From assembly GCA_019634635.1 (NCBI GenBank), contig JAHCBB010000005.1:109474-173473 (forward strand): 64,000 bases of DNA. The letters run 5' to 3'. Source of the DNA: Verrucomicrobiia bacterium. Lineage in GTDB: Bacteria > Verrucomicrobiota > Verrucomicrobiia > Limisphaerales > UBA9464. Below, one piece after another: positions 8,603-20,180 of this stretch. The notes below the pieces were generated by a model, which had not been told where the DNA came from, made no database searches, and saw nothing but the letters and a program-made list of their open reading frames with translations. The translations under genes were made by a program, and so were the position numbers. Within the stretch, counting starts at the first letter, position 1, and each line of letters starts with the position of its first letter.

Positions 8603-9965
8603 TCATGCAGGCGACCTGGGGTGGCACCTTGGCCTCCCAGCCCGGCGCATCGGCTTGAATGTCCCGGAGCACCTCCCGACTGAAGATGGCGAGGTCCGCC
8701 GGATCCACGTCGCGGACCGGCTCGATGTACTGATTCTCCAACAGATAATCGTAGAGGTGCTGAATGTGGGGGGCGACCCGCAGGTTGGCGGCAGTGATGA
8801 TGGAGCCGGTCCGGGCATCCCGAAGCGGGTACACGTACAGCTTCAGGTCGTTCTTGAACATGCGGCCGAACGATTCCAACAGACCGCCCTCCAGATCTGC
8901 ATAGTACTTCTCCTCGAAAAGCTCCCGGAGGGTTGGGACCCCCATGACGATGCCGATCGGCATCTTCGTGAACCGGAAGAGGTAGGTGGCCAGGCGGAAA
9001 AATTCGGCGTAGTTCGAAATCAGGACCGCATGCCCGAGGGTTCCCAAAAGATCCACCCGGTCCAGAAAGTCCTGGTGATTGATCTTCCCCTCCACATTCA
9101 GGTTTTTGAGCGTCATCTCCAGAAGGATCATCGGAGCGTTGCCGTCCACCTTGGGCTGCTGGATGAACTGGGCCTGGGCGTCCCGGATCATGGCGGCCGT
9201 CACCTTGGTGACGGGACGAAAGGACCCCCGCTCGACGAGGATGGACCGCTTGTAAAGGGCGTCGGCGGGCTGAACGAGTTCCCCGGAGGGCATGAACATC
9301 GCCGCGTTGGTCAGCCCCTGCTCGACGAGATGGAGCGCCAGCAACCGGTTGTCCACCTGGGCAAACTCCGGGCCCCGGAACTGCACCATGTCCACCTCGA
9401 TCCGCTCCAGGGAAAGATTGTCGAGCAGCGCATTGATGATGGCCTGAGCGTGCCAGTGCGGATTGAGCGCCGCATGGACGAGGTTGACACCGAGGATGCC
9501 GAGGGCTTCCTGCTGCTGCAGGTTCTCCCGGTCCCACATGCGCACGTGGATGATCACGTCACATGGATCGGCGCCGGGTTCGGTCTGAAACCGGATGCCC
9601 ATCCACCCATGGGTTTCATCGCGCCGGTTGTAGCCCCGGGCCGCGACGGTGTCGGCAAACACGAAAAACCGCGTGTTCGCGCCGCGCTTTTCGCGCAATC
9701 GCGAGACCAGCAGCGAATACTCGTGGGCCAGCATCGCCTCAAGGCGCTGACGGCTGACATACCGCTCCGACGCCCCGTAAATCGCATCGCTCACCACCAT
9801 GTCATAGGCGGAGATGCTCTTGGCAATCGTCCCGCTGGCGCCGCCCGCCCGGAAGAACCACCGCGCCACCTCCTGGCCGGCGCCAATCTCCGCAAAGACG
9901 CCGTAGATCCCGGGGTCCAGGTTGATCTGCAGCGCCTTCTGGTGGGTGTTTGGCTGTTCGTTCAT
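8523..9965 (-). CDS. Conserved cytosolic protein of unknown function (about 480 residues)
   Basis: I do not recognise a characterised family. From the ATG at 9965 the product starts MNEQPNTHQKALQINLDPG and has no signal peptide or membrane segment, so it is probably cytosolic. It carries strongly patterned blocks (YGVFAEIGAGQEVARWFFR, SKSISAYDM-like, YVSRQRLEAML, HGWMGIRFQ) and looks like a full-length folded protein. The open frame reaches a start at 10028, but the extra 21 residues look non-coding. From memory, similar proteins in public annotation carry the label 'TonB-dependent receptor'; nothing here (no barrel, no TonB box, no export signal) supports that. About 60 bases upstream is the terminator of the candidate RNA at 10027-10201, which may be its leader. 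Confidence 0.8.
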   Translation of the reverse strand: MNEQPNTHQKALQINLDPGIYGVFAEIGAGQEVARWFFRAGGASGTIAKSISAYDMVVSDAIYGASERYVSRQRLEAMLAHEYSLLVSRLREKRGANTRFFVFADTVAARGYNRRDETHGWMGIRFQTEPGADPCDVIIHVRMWDRENLQQQEALGILGVNLVHAALNPHWHAQAIINALLDNLSLERIEVDMVQFRGPEFAQVDNRLLALHLVEQGLTNAAMFMPSGELVQPADALYKRSILVERGSFRPVTKVTAAMIRDAQAQFIQQPKVDGNAPMILLEMTLKNLNVEGKINHQDFLDRVDLLGTLGHAVLISNYAEFFRLATYLFRFTKMPIGIVMGVPTLRELFEEKYYADLEGGLLESFGRMFKNDLKLYVYPLRDARTGSIITAANLRVAPHIQHLYDYLLENQYIEPVRDVDPADLAIFSREVLRDIQADAPGWEAKVPPQVACMIKERRLLGFPGRPGIALPVESPAPPA

Positions 9966-10026
9966 CCGCCGACATTCAAACACGAAAGCCCAAAGGACAC
10001 CAGCCGCCCTCCCGCAACGGGCCCCC

Positions 10027-10073
10027 AAAAAAATAAACCCGGGCGGTAGTCAGAGGATGACATCCCGCCCGGG
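10027..10073 (-). terminator. Intrinsic terminator of the candidate RNA
   Basis: A perfect 9-bp GC-only inverted repeat (10038-10046 with 10065-10073) is followed on the minus strand by UUUAUUUUUUU (10037 down to 10027). The next gene leftward starts at 9965, so the terminator either ends a stand-alone RNA or attenuates that gene. Confidence 0.75.
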
Positions 10074-10201
10074 GGAATTTTCAGAACAAGTTCCGTGGGA
10101 CAATGTAGAGATCCCCGGTCGGTGAACAACGTCGGCCGGGAAAACGGATGCCGGAAATCACTTCCCGGCGAAAGCTTCTTAAAAGAACTGCCCCCTGGCA
10201 G
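10027..10201 (-). ncRNA. Candidate structured small RNA or attenuated leader (about 175 nt)
   Basis: A gene-free stretch on the minus strand holds a promoter-like pair (see 10207-10235) immediately followed by a chain of perfect hairpins: 188-201 (5 bp), 176-187 (5 bp), 150-169 (8 bp, one G.U), 114-140 (5 bp closing) and 84-93 (4 bp), all in 10000 coordinates. It ends in a strong intrinsic terminator. The predicted 5' end coincides with the first hairpin. No start codon plus open frame is credible inside. It could be a free-standing sRNA or a cis-acting leader of the unknown gene starting at 9965. I could not match it to 6S, SRP, tmRNA, RNase P or any riboswitch class I know. Confidence 0.5.
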
Positions 10202-10206
10202 CACCA

Positions 10207-10235
10207 GTGGTAAGGGACCCCGGGCCGCAGGTCAA
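10207..10235 (-). promoter_or_regulatory. Sigma-70-type promoter for the candidate RNA
   Basis: On the minus strand a TTGACC -35 box (230-235) and a TACCAC -10 box (207-212) are separated by 17 bases. Transcription would start at about 10200, at the foot of the first hairpin of the candidate RNA. Confidence 0.5.
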
Positions 10236-10336
10236 GCGGCCGATTGCCAAAAAATCATCAGGAAGCGCACCCATCCGCCGCCCTCGTTCGTCCATCCGGA
10301 ATCTTGCGGAATTGAACCTTGCCCGGAACGGCGTCC

Positions 10337-11149
10337 ATGCGCTTTAACCAGCCGCGCATGCCCACCTGGCTGACCACAATCCTCCTTGGTTGCATCGAGG
10401 GCATCACGGAATTTCTTCCCATCTCGTCCACGGGCCACCTCCTGCTTTTCGAACTCTGGGTGGGGGATCACCGGAGCGACCTCTTCAACATCGTGATCCA
10501 GGCAGGCGCGGTGATTGCAGTCATTCCCCTGTTCAGGGAGAGGGTCTCGCGACTCCTGTTCGATTGGCGGCGTCCGGAGGTTCGGGACTATGGGATCAAA
10601 CTCGGCGTCGCCTTCGGAATCACCGGCGTTGGCGGGGTCCTTCTCGACAAGGCGGGATTTCAACTGGCCGACCGGCCGGTGCCGGTGGCCGTCGCCCTCC
10701 TGGTCGGAGGTGTGCTCTTTCTGGCTGTGGAACGTTACTTTGCGCCTCCCGACCCCACCGATCACATCGGATGGAACATCGCCATTGCCGTCGGTCTCGG
10801 CCAGCTCGTGGCTGCCATCTTCCCGGGAGCCTCGCGGTCGGGAACGACCATCCTACTTTGCCTGATCCTGGGCCTCACCCGCACCGCCGCCACCGAGTTC
10901 TCATTCCTGGTTGGCATCCCGACCATGCTCGCCGCCAGCGGGCTGAAGATCGTCAAGGCGCTCCTGCGCAGCCCGGTCTCTGGCCCCGGCGAGGACTGGG
11001 CCGCGGTGGCACTCGGGTTTGCCGTCTCGGCGGTCGTCTCCTTCCTCACCGTCCGATGGCTTCTGGGCTACGTGCGTCACCACACGTTCGCCGTGTTTGG
11101 CTGGTACCGGATTGCCCTCGCCTTGGTGGTTCTGGCCGTCACCCGCTGA
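10337..11149 (+). CDS. uppP: Undecaprenyl-diphosphatase (UppP/BacA)
   Basis: A 270-residue integral membrane enzyme that recycles undecaprenyl diphosphate to the monophosphate carrier for peptidoglycan and other cell-surface polymers. It shows both active-site motifs of the family: EGITEFLPISSTGHL (21-35) and PGASRSGTT (163-171), with about eight hydrophobic segments. Three starts are possible: TTG at 10319, ATG at 10337 and ATG at 10358. I prefer 10337, but no ribosome-binding site decides it. Its last 11 bases overlap the end of the convergent SDR gene. Confidence 0.93.
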   Translation: MRFNQPRMPTWLTTILLGCIEGITEFLPISSTGHLLLFELWVGDHRSDLFNIVIQAGAVIAVIPLFRERVSRLLFDWRRPEVRDYGIKLGVAFGITGVGGVLLDKAGFQLADRPVPVAVALLVGGVLFLAVERYFAPPDPTDHIGWNIAIAVGLGQLVAAIFPGASRSGTTILLCLILGLTRTAATEFSFLVGIPTMLAASGLKIVKALLRSPVSGPGEDWAAVALGFAVSAVVSFLTVRWLLGYVRHHTFAVFGWYRIALALVVLAVTR

Positions 11150-11927
11150 GCGGAAGGTCCCGTCGGTGGATCTTGTGGAACGACGCCTGGTCGGTCGGTT
11201 TGAGGACCAACTCATCCACACAGACGTGCGGCGGGCGGGACGCCATCCAGACCATTGCCTCGGCCACATCAGCGGCATTCAAGGGAATGACGCCGGAATA
11301 GACGGCCCGGGCCCGCTCAAGGTCACCCTTGAACCGGACCTCTGAAAACTCGGTTTCCGCCATTCCCGGATCGAGAATGCCCACGCGGATTCCGGTCCCG
11401 TTCAATTCCAGTCGCAGGGCCTCCGTGACCAGACGGACACCGGCCTTGACCCCGCAGTAAACCGCACCGCCCTCGTAGGCACGATGGGCGGCAATGGAGC
11501 CGATATTGAGAATCCAGCCCCCGGAATCCCGGACGATGAGCGGGAGCAGGGCGCGGGTGACCCGGAGAAGCCCCAAGAAATTGGACTGCACCATCGCCTC
11601 CCAATCGTCATCGCGCCCGGACGCCACCGGATCCAGTCCGTGGGCGCCGCCGGCGTTATTGACCAGGAGATCCACCCCGCCAAACCGCCGGTCCACCTCA
11701 CGCGCGAAGCGCCCAACGGACGCGGTCTTGGCGACATCCAATTCCAAGAACTCCACGCAGGGCGACCCGGCAGCGTGACACGCGGACGCAACCTCCCCCA
11801 GCTGCCGGGTCCGTCGGGCTCCCAGGAACAATCGCGCGCCTTCGCGGGCAAAGGCCAGCGCTCCGGCGGCCCCAAAGCCGCTCGAAGCGCCCGTGATCAC
11901 CACCCGCCTGTCGCGCAGATTCCTCAT
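11139..11927 (-). CDS. Short-chain dehydrogenase/reductase (SDR)
   Basis: A 262-residue classical SDR, probably an NAD(P)-dependent oxidoreductase of unknown substrate. Its motifs are complete: TGASSGFG (12-19), NNAG (90-93), the catalytic Ser at 144 (NIGSIAA) and YxxxK as Y157-K161. An arginine pair (GARRTR) after the second strand suggests NADP(H) preference. The open frame continues upstream through the 5S rRNA gene, which is chance. The family N-terminus fixes the start at the ATG at 11927, just beyond the rrn terminator. Confidence 0.92.
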   Translation of the reverse strand: MRNLRDRRVVITGASSGFGAAGALAFAREGARLFLGARRTRQLGEVASACHAAGSPCVEFLELDVAKTASVGRFAREVDRRFGGVDLLVNNAGGAHGLDPVASGRDDDWEAMVQSNFLGLLRVTRALLPLIVRDSGGWILNIGSIAAHRAYEGGAVYCGVKAGVRLVTEALRLELNGTGIRVGILDPGMAETEFSEVRFKGDLERARAVYSGVIPLNAADVAEAMVWMASRPPHVCVDELVLKPTDQASFHKIHRRDLPLSG

Positions 11928-11989
11928 CCGGCGGGGAGACTGCCAAAAATCGCGCGCCGCGCCATCCTCGGAAGGGCGAGAGGTCCGCC

Positions 11990-12023
11990 AAAAAAAAGAC
12001 CAGCCGGATTGGACCGGCTGGTC
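11990..12023 (-). terminator. Intrinsic terminator of the rrn operon
   Basis: A perfect 10-bp inverted repeat (11998-12007 with 12014-12023), six-base loop, is followed on the minus strand by eight U (11997-11990). It lies ten bases after the 5S 3' end. Confidence 0.9.
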
Positions 12024-12033
12024 AAGGGGGAGA

Positions 12034-12144
12034 CGGCGGCTACCTACTCTCGCGCAAGCTATACATGCACTACCATCGGCAACGAGGTGTTTGACGGCCG
12101 AGTTCGGGATGGGATCGGGTCGGACCACCTCTTTAGAGCCACCG
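12034..12144 (-). rRNA. rrf: 5S ribosomal RNA
   Basis: The ends are set by helix I: the first eight bases (CGGTGGCT) pair fully, with one G.U, with the last eight (AGCCGCCG), giving 111 nt. Internal landmarks such as CCCATCCCGAAC and the CCGATGGTA segment are in the expected order. It is the last gene of the rrn operon, about 80 bases after 23S. Confidence 0.93.
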
Positions 12145-12225
12145 AAAAATCTGGAAAGAACCTCGTTCCCTGAAATCTGTGTGTGAGGGCCGTGATCGCC
12201 ACACCCCCGGGATACGGGGGAAACA

Positions 12226-15079
<2,854 letters not shown>

Positions 15080-15174
15080 GAAAATGTAGTATTGTGTTGA
15101 TACACATACCCTTTATCACACACAGATTTCAAAGAACGACGGCTTGCGCCGAAAGCATCCTGATTGAGCTCGGC

Positions 15175-15251
15175 TGGTGGGCCTGACTGGACTCGAACCA
15201 GTGACCCTGCGCTTATCAAGCGCATGCTCTAACCAACTGAGCTACAGGCCC
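15175..15251 (-). tRNA. tRNA-Ile (anticodon GAT)
   Basis: A full cloverleaf: a 7-bp acceptor stem (GGGCCTG with CAGGCCC), a D arm with AGCTCAGTTGGTTAGAGC, anticodon loop TTGATAA and TTCGAGTCC in the T arm. CCA is encoded (15177-15175 on the minus strand). It lies in the 16S-23S spacer, the usual place for tRNA-Ile(GAT). Confidence 0.97.
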
Positions 15252-15261
15252 CCGATGAGCG

Positions 15262-15337
15262 TGGTGGAGCTGAGGAGACTCGAACTCCTGACCTATAGCT
15301 TGCAAAGCTACCGCTCTACCAGCTGAGCTACAGCCCC
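15262..15337 (-). tRNA. tRNA-Ala (anticodon TGC)
   Basis: The acceptor stem is GGGGCTG with CAGCTCC (one G.U), the anticodon loop TTTGCAA, and TTCGAGTCT is in the T arm. CCA is encoded at 15264-15262. It sits only ten bases upstream of tRNA-Ile in the rrn spacer. The order 16S-Ala-Ile-23S in transcription direction is the reverse of the common E. coli Ile-Ala order. Confidence 0.97.
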
Positions 15338-15451
15338 ACGCCGGTTCCGGCACGGGGGCCGCTGAAAGGAACAGTGGTTCCTGAAAACAGCGATGTACGG
15401 TAAGTGGCATCTTCCGCCGGTCCGGACACCCTTTCGGGGCCCATTTCTCCG

Positions 15452-17017
<1,566 letters not shown>

Positions 17018-17203
17018 AGAAAGTATCGGTGTTTGACCACCGATGATTCTGAAATTGACAGGCTGGAAAATATTCCGCCTTACCGTACATCGCTACTTTC
17101 AAGGAACCGGGACCCTGTGAGACGACAAAAGATTCCTCGGTCATGTTTCGGACCGAGAAACGTCTCTCATCCTTCGCTCAGGGTTCCCCGAACGACGGGA
17201 GAA

Positions 17204-17252
17204 GGTTTACCGGATGGCGCTCGATGGGTCAAAGGGAAATTTGGAAATTTTT
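17204..17252 (-). promoter_or_regulatory. rrn operon promoter with AT-rich upstream element
   Basis: On the minus strand TTGACC (17232-17227) and TAAACC (17209-17204) are 17 bases apart. Directly upstream is an A/T run (17252-17234, AAAAAATTTCCAAATTTCC) in the position of an rRNA UP element. The start would be near 17197, leaving a 180-nt leader before 16S. Further upstream lie a perfect 18-bp palindrome (17274-17291) and a smaller inverted repeat (17295-17310). Confidence 0.65.
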
Positions 17253-17273
17253 TGAGCGGCTCCGGATTCGAGC

Positions 17274-17291
17274 GGATTTCCGCGGAAATCC
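17274..17291. promoter_or_regulatory. Perfect 18-bp palindrome upstream of the rrn promoter
   Basis: GGATTTCCG is followed directly by its reverse complement CGGAAATCC. It lies 42 bases upstream of the -35 box. It could be an activator or repressor site for rRNA transcription, or part of the transcript end of the gspK operon, which stops at 17349. No U-run follows in either direction, so a terminator is less likely. Confidence 0.4.
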
Positions 17292-17348
17292 CCGACATTT
17301 CCGAAAATGTTTCCACGTCCAGTGCGCCAGATTCACCGTCCCGATCCC

Positions 17349-18437
17349 CTACTCGCGACGAAAAAGCAGCGTCTGGTACTCGCGTGATCCCGCCCGGCTG
17401 ATCAAGGCGAGGAACGTTTCCCGGGCCGCCCCCAATTGCGCCGTCACCCGAACCGCGAAGGTGAAGCTCTGCACGGTCAGTTGACCGCCAATCGTGCCCG
17501 CTCCGGGGCCGACCCCGCCCAGGAGCCGTGCCATGTCTCCGGCATCGCGGGCCGGCAGCTCCTCACGCATCCGCACCACTTCCCGGGCACGGGAGGCATT
17601 TCCGCCCAGGAGCAGGCGCAGCACGGGCTCCGGCGCGGTGTTGACGTTGATCCGGCCGGTGGAAACGGCGCAAAACAGTTCGGACAATCCCGCTCCCGCC
17701 GCCAGATCGTCGCCCCCGGCGGTCAATGCCGCCGCGACGTCACCCCCGCCCATCACGGAAATGGTCCAGGACGGTCCCCAGAAGATGGCCGGAGTGACCC
17801 CGCGCACCTGCAGCAGCTCACGGAGATCGTCAATCACTCCGTTCTTGGCCTCGATCGGCTGGGGCAGGCTCAAGTAGTAATCCCGCTCCGCCCCGTTGGC
17901 GGCCTGGGGAATGTCGTCCCGATCCACCCAGTCGAGGATGGCCGCGCTGATGACCGAGGCGTCCGTCGCGTCGGCGCCCGCCATCGAAAGCGCCTGATCC
18001 ATCAGCGCGGGATTCCGGTAGACCGAGTTGATGTTCATCCAACGTTCCTGGTCCACGATCTCCAGGGAGACGATCCCTTCTCCCACCGGGATCTGGTTCA
18101 GAGACATCCCGGCGAACGGGTTGTCCACGGAATCCACCGGGCCCGGCCCGCCCGCCCAGAACTGGTTGAGCGCGTTATACCCGCGTTCGGAAGGCACCTG
18201 GGTCTCCTGCTGGACCAGAATCCATTTGGCGACCTCCACACCGGAGCGACCCAGCCATTCGAGTTCGGTGCCGCTGGTGGTGTTTGCCGCAAGGCGGGTC
18301 TCCACCTTCATCGCGTACGAGAAGATTCCGGCCATCACCCCGAGGGTGAAAAGCGTCAGCAGCACGATGATCAATGCCACACCACGACGGGATCGCATGC
18401 GGCACACCGGAGACCCCGATTCGCAACCCCTTCTCAT
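17349..18437 (-). CDS. gspK: Type II secretion minor pseudopilin, GspK-like
   Basis: A 362-residue prepilin-like protein. After a short basic leader comes RRGVALIIVLLTLFTLG, the usual GspK start with Val-Ala-Leu-Ile and no Glu5. A large periplasmic domain follows with INVNTAPEPVLRLLL (near 265), the helix-hairpin-helix-like signature of GspK. GspK caps the pseudopilus tip with GspI and GspJ. The ATG at 18437 overlaps the end of gspJ as ATGA; an internal ATG at 18398 would give a shorter leader. It is the last gene of a five-gene operon. Confidence 0.87.
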   Translation of the reverse strand: MRRGCESGSPVCRMRSRRGVALIIVLLTLFTLGVMAGIFSYAMKVETRLAANTTSGTELEWLGRSGVEVAKWILVQQETQVPSERGYNALNQFWAGGPGPVDSVDNPFAGMSLNQIPVGEGIVSLEIVDQERWMNINSVYRNPALMDQALSMAGADATDASVISAAILDWVDRDDIPQAANGAERDYYLSLPQPIEAKNGVIDDLRELLQVRGVTPAIFWGPSWTISVMGGGDVAAALTAGGDDLAAGAGLSELFCAVSTGRINVNTAPEPVLRLLLGGNASRAREVVRMREELPARDAGDMARLLGGVGPGAGTIGGQLTVQSFTFAVRVTAQLGAARETFLALISRAGSREYQTLLFRRE

Positions 18438-19174
18438 CGCACGCCTCCTCCCCCCTGGGGTCCCCCTGGCACGCCCCCCTGAAGGGTCGGGGGCACCGCA
18501 AGGTCCGGAAGGCGCACCGCCCGGCTTACAATCGCCGCGGGACGTCGCGACAGGCGATTCTCAGTCCCGGTCCCCAGGATGACCTCCACCACCATCGGAA
18601 TCTGGTTCGTCGTCGTCCAATCCTCGATCATCTCACTGCGGCGCCGATCCCAAAACCGCAGTTGAAACAAGCTGACCTCCGTGGCCAGCACCAGCGGGTA
18701 GGTCTCGACATCTCCGTCCAGTGGCGCCAGGAGCGGGGTCTGGTGCATCACCAGATGGTTCCCGCCTTCGGGCGCCGGCTCGACCCTCAGGGTGATCCGC
18801 CGCAACCGTTGTCCGAGAAAAAAGCCGCTCCCCGGAAACGAATCGCTGAGGTTCGCCGCAAAACTGACCTCGGCATAAGGTCCGGCGGTGTCGGCGAGGA
18901 ACGAGTACCACCGGAGGTTGCTCTGGAACATCTCCGTGGCACTCAAGGCCTCCTCAATGCATTGGAGTGCCAGCCGGGTCCGTTGCGCCTCCGCCGCCAG
19001 ACTGATGGCCGACTCCGTGCTGCGGGCGATCACCCGCCAGGTGCCGAAGAGGGAGGCCAGCACAATGGCAAAAACAAACGTGGCCACCAGCACCTCGATC
19101 AGGGTGAACGCCGCGACACGCCCCACCAAACCGGGCCGGCCGGCGCACACCGGATGGGGGGTTCGGGAGTTCAT
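18434..19174 (-). CDS. gspJ: Type II secretion minor pseudopilin, GspJ-like
   Basis: A 246-residue pseudopilin. The class III signal AAFTLIEVLVATFVFAIV (about 21-38) has the processing site before Phe and the conserved Glu5, followed by a long hydrophobic helix and a soluble periplasmic domain. The size and the place between gspI and gspK fit GspJ, which joins the tip complex. The C-terminal 30 residues are rich in Gly and Pro. Start and stop overlap the neighbours by four bases (ATGA), so translation is likely coupled. Confidence 0.82.
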   Translation of the reverse strand: MNSRTPHPVCAGRPGLVGRVAAFTLIEVLVATFVFAIVLASLFGTWRVIARSTESAISLAAEAQRTRLALQCIEEALSATEMFQSNLRWYSFLADTAGPYAEVSFAANLSDSFPGSGFFLGQRLRRITLRVEPAPEGGNHLVMHQTPLLAPLDGDVETYPLVLATEVSLFQLRFWDRRRSEMIEDWTTTNQIPMVVEVILGTGTENRLSRRPAAIVSRAVRLPDLAVPPTLQGGVPGGPQGGGGVR

Positions 19175-19578
19175 CGGCCGGGCGGACGCGTGCTCATCGG
19201 ACGATGCAACAGGATGGTCATCCGGGACTCCGTCCCCCGCGCATCCCCGGAGTGAAAGACGAGGAAATCCACCTGGAAAAGTCCGTTGGTCGCGACCTCG
19301 CGGATCTCCCGGGACCAGCGGTATCCCGGGTACAGATCCCCAAAGGTTCCGGAATCCACACCCTCCTCCAGCCGGTTGGTCAGCGACACGAGGGCCGCGA
19401 GGCTTCCAGCATCCACATGGACCCGGTCAAGGATCCGGGCCGTGCGCAGCCCGTTGGAACAGATCATGAGAATGCCGCCCAGGCCCACTGCGAGAATTGC
19501 GGATGCCACCACCACCTCGATCAGCGTGAAGGCCCCCCGGCGCCGGCCCGAATTCCCGGGGGGTCGCCACGCGTTCAT
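19171..19578 (-). CDS. gspI: Type II secretion minor pseudopilin, GspI-like
   Basis: 135 residues, with the prepilin motif GAFTLIEVVVASAILAVG at about 15-32 and a short periplasmic domain, the smallest pseudopilin of the set. The open frame extends upstream, but the ATG at 19578 is chosen because it overlaps the gspH stop as ATGA and leaves a 15-residue basic leader. It has ATGA overlaps at both ends. Confidence 0.8.
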   Translation of the reverse strand: MNAWRPPGNSGRRRGAFTLIEVVVASAILAVGLGGILMICSNGLRTARILDRVHVDAGSLAALVSLTNRLEEGVDSGTFGDLYPGYRWSREIREVATNGLFQVDFLVFHSGDARGTESRMTILLHRPMSTRPPGR

Positions 19579-20180
19579 TGGTATCCCTCCACCAAGGGCT
19601 GGGCGGTCATGATGTCGAGGCTGATGCGCCGGATGTCCTGCCGCAACCACTGCAGCTCCGCCTGCAGGGCATCGCAGGTGCCATTGGGGAAGAAGCGGAT
19701 GGCAGCCGCCTGGGCCGCCGAGTCAAAAAAGTCCCGACCATTGATGAGCAGCGGCCGACGGAAGGCGACCTCGTCGTCAATCTGCGCCTCGAACAGCGCC
19801 GGGCCGCCGGAGTTCAGACCCTGCTCCTCCAGTCCGGCGGCAAAGGCCGGATCGGTGTCCGCAAGGGACCGGACCGCCGGCCTCAGATTGGGCACCGATT
19901 CCACCCCGATGGATGCGCCGCCGTTGAAGATCACCACCTGCATGGGGCGTCCGGTGAGGATGGCCCTGACCCGCGCCAGGCGGCAGGCCTCGACGAGGTC
20001 GTTGGTCGCGCGCACCAGCGGCGTCTTGCGAGCCGAACGGAAGTACGGGATGGCGGTCATCATGAGCAACGCCGCAATGGCCATTGCCACGAGCAACTCG
20101 ATCAGCGTGAAGGCCCGGGCGGAATGGCGCCGCGCCCCGGGGGGGCGACGACGCGGTGCCGATGCGATCACGGGGTTCAC
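19575..20180 (-). CDS. gspH: Type II secretion pseudopilin, GspH/FimT-like
   Basis: 201 residues. The basic leader is followed by RAFTLIELLVAMAIAALLMM (about 22-41) and TAIPYF. The periplasmic part opens with the GspH/FimT-like pattern LVEACRLARVRAILTGRPMQVVI, which distinguishes it from the major pseudopilin GspG. It overlaps gspF by four bases upstream and gspI downstream. No gspG, gspD or gspE gene is in the window, so the rest of the secretion system must be elsewhere. Confidence 0.8.
   Translation of the reverse strand: MNPVIASAPRRRPPGARRHSARAFTLIELLVAMAIAALLMMTAIPYFRSARKTPLVRATNDLVEACRLARVRAILTGRPMQVVIFNGGASIGVESVPNLRPAVRSLADTDPAFAAGLEEQGLNSGGPALFEAQIDDEVAFRRPLLINGRDFFDSAAQAAAIRFFPNGTCDALQAELQWLRQDIRRISLDIMTAQPLVEGYQ

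Noticed and set aside
8523..9965. Naming the unknown protein a TonB-dependent receptor
   Set aside because: There is no signal peptide, plug, TonB box or beta-barrel. The label seems to be an inherited annotation error.
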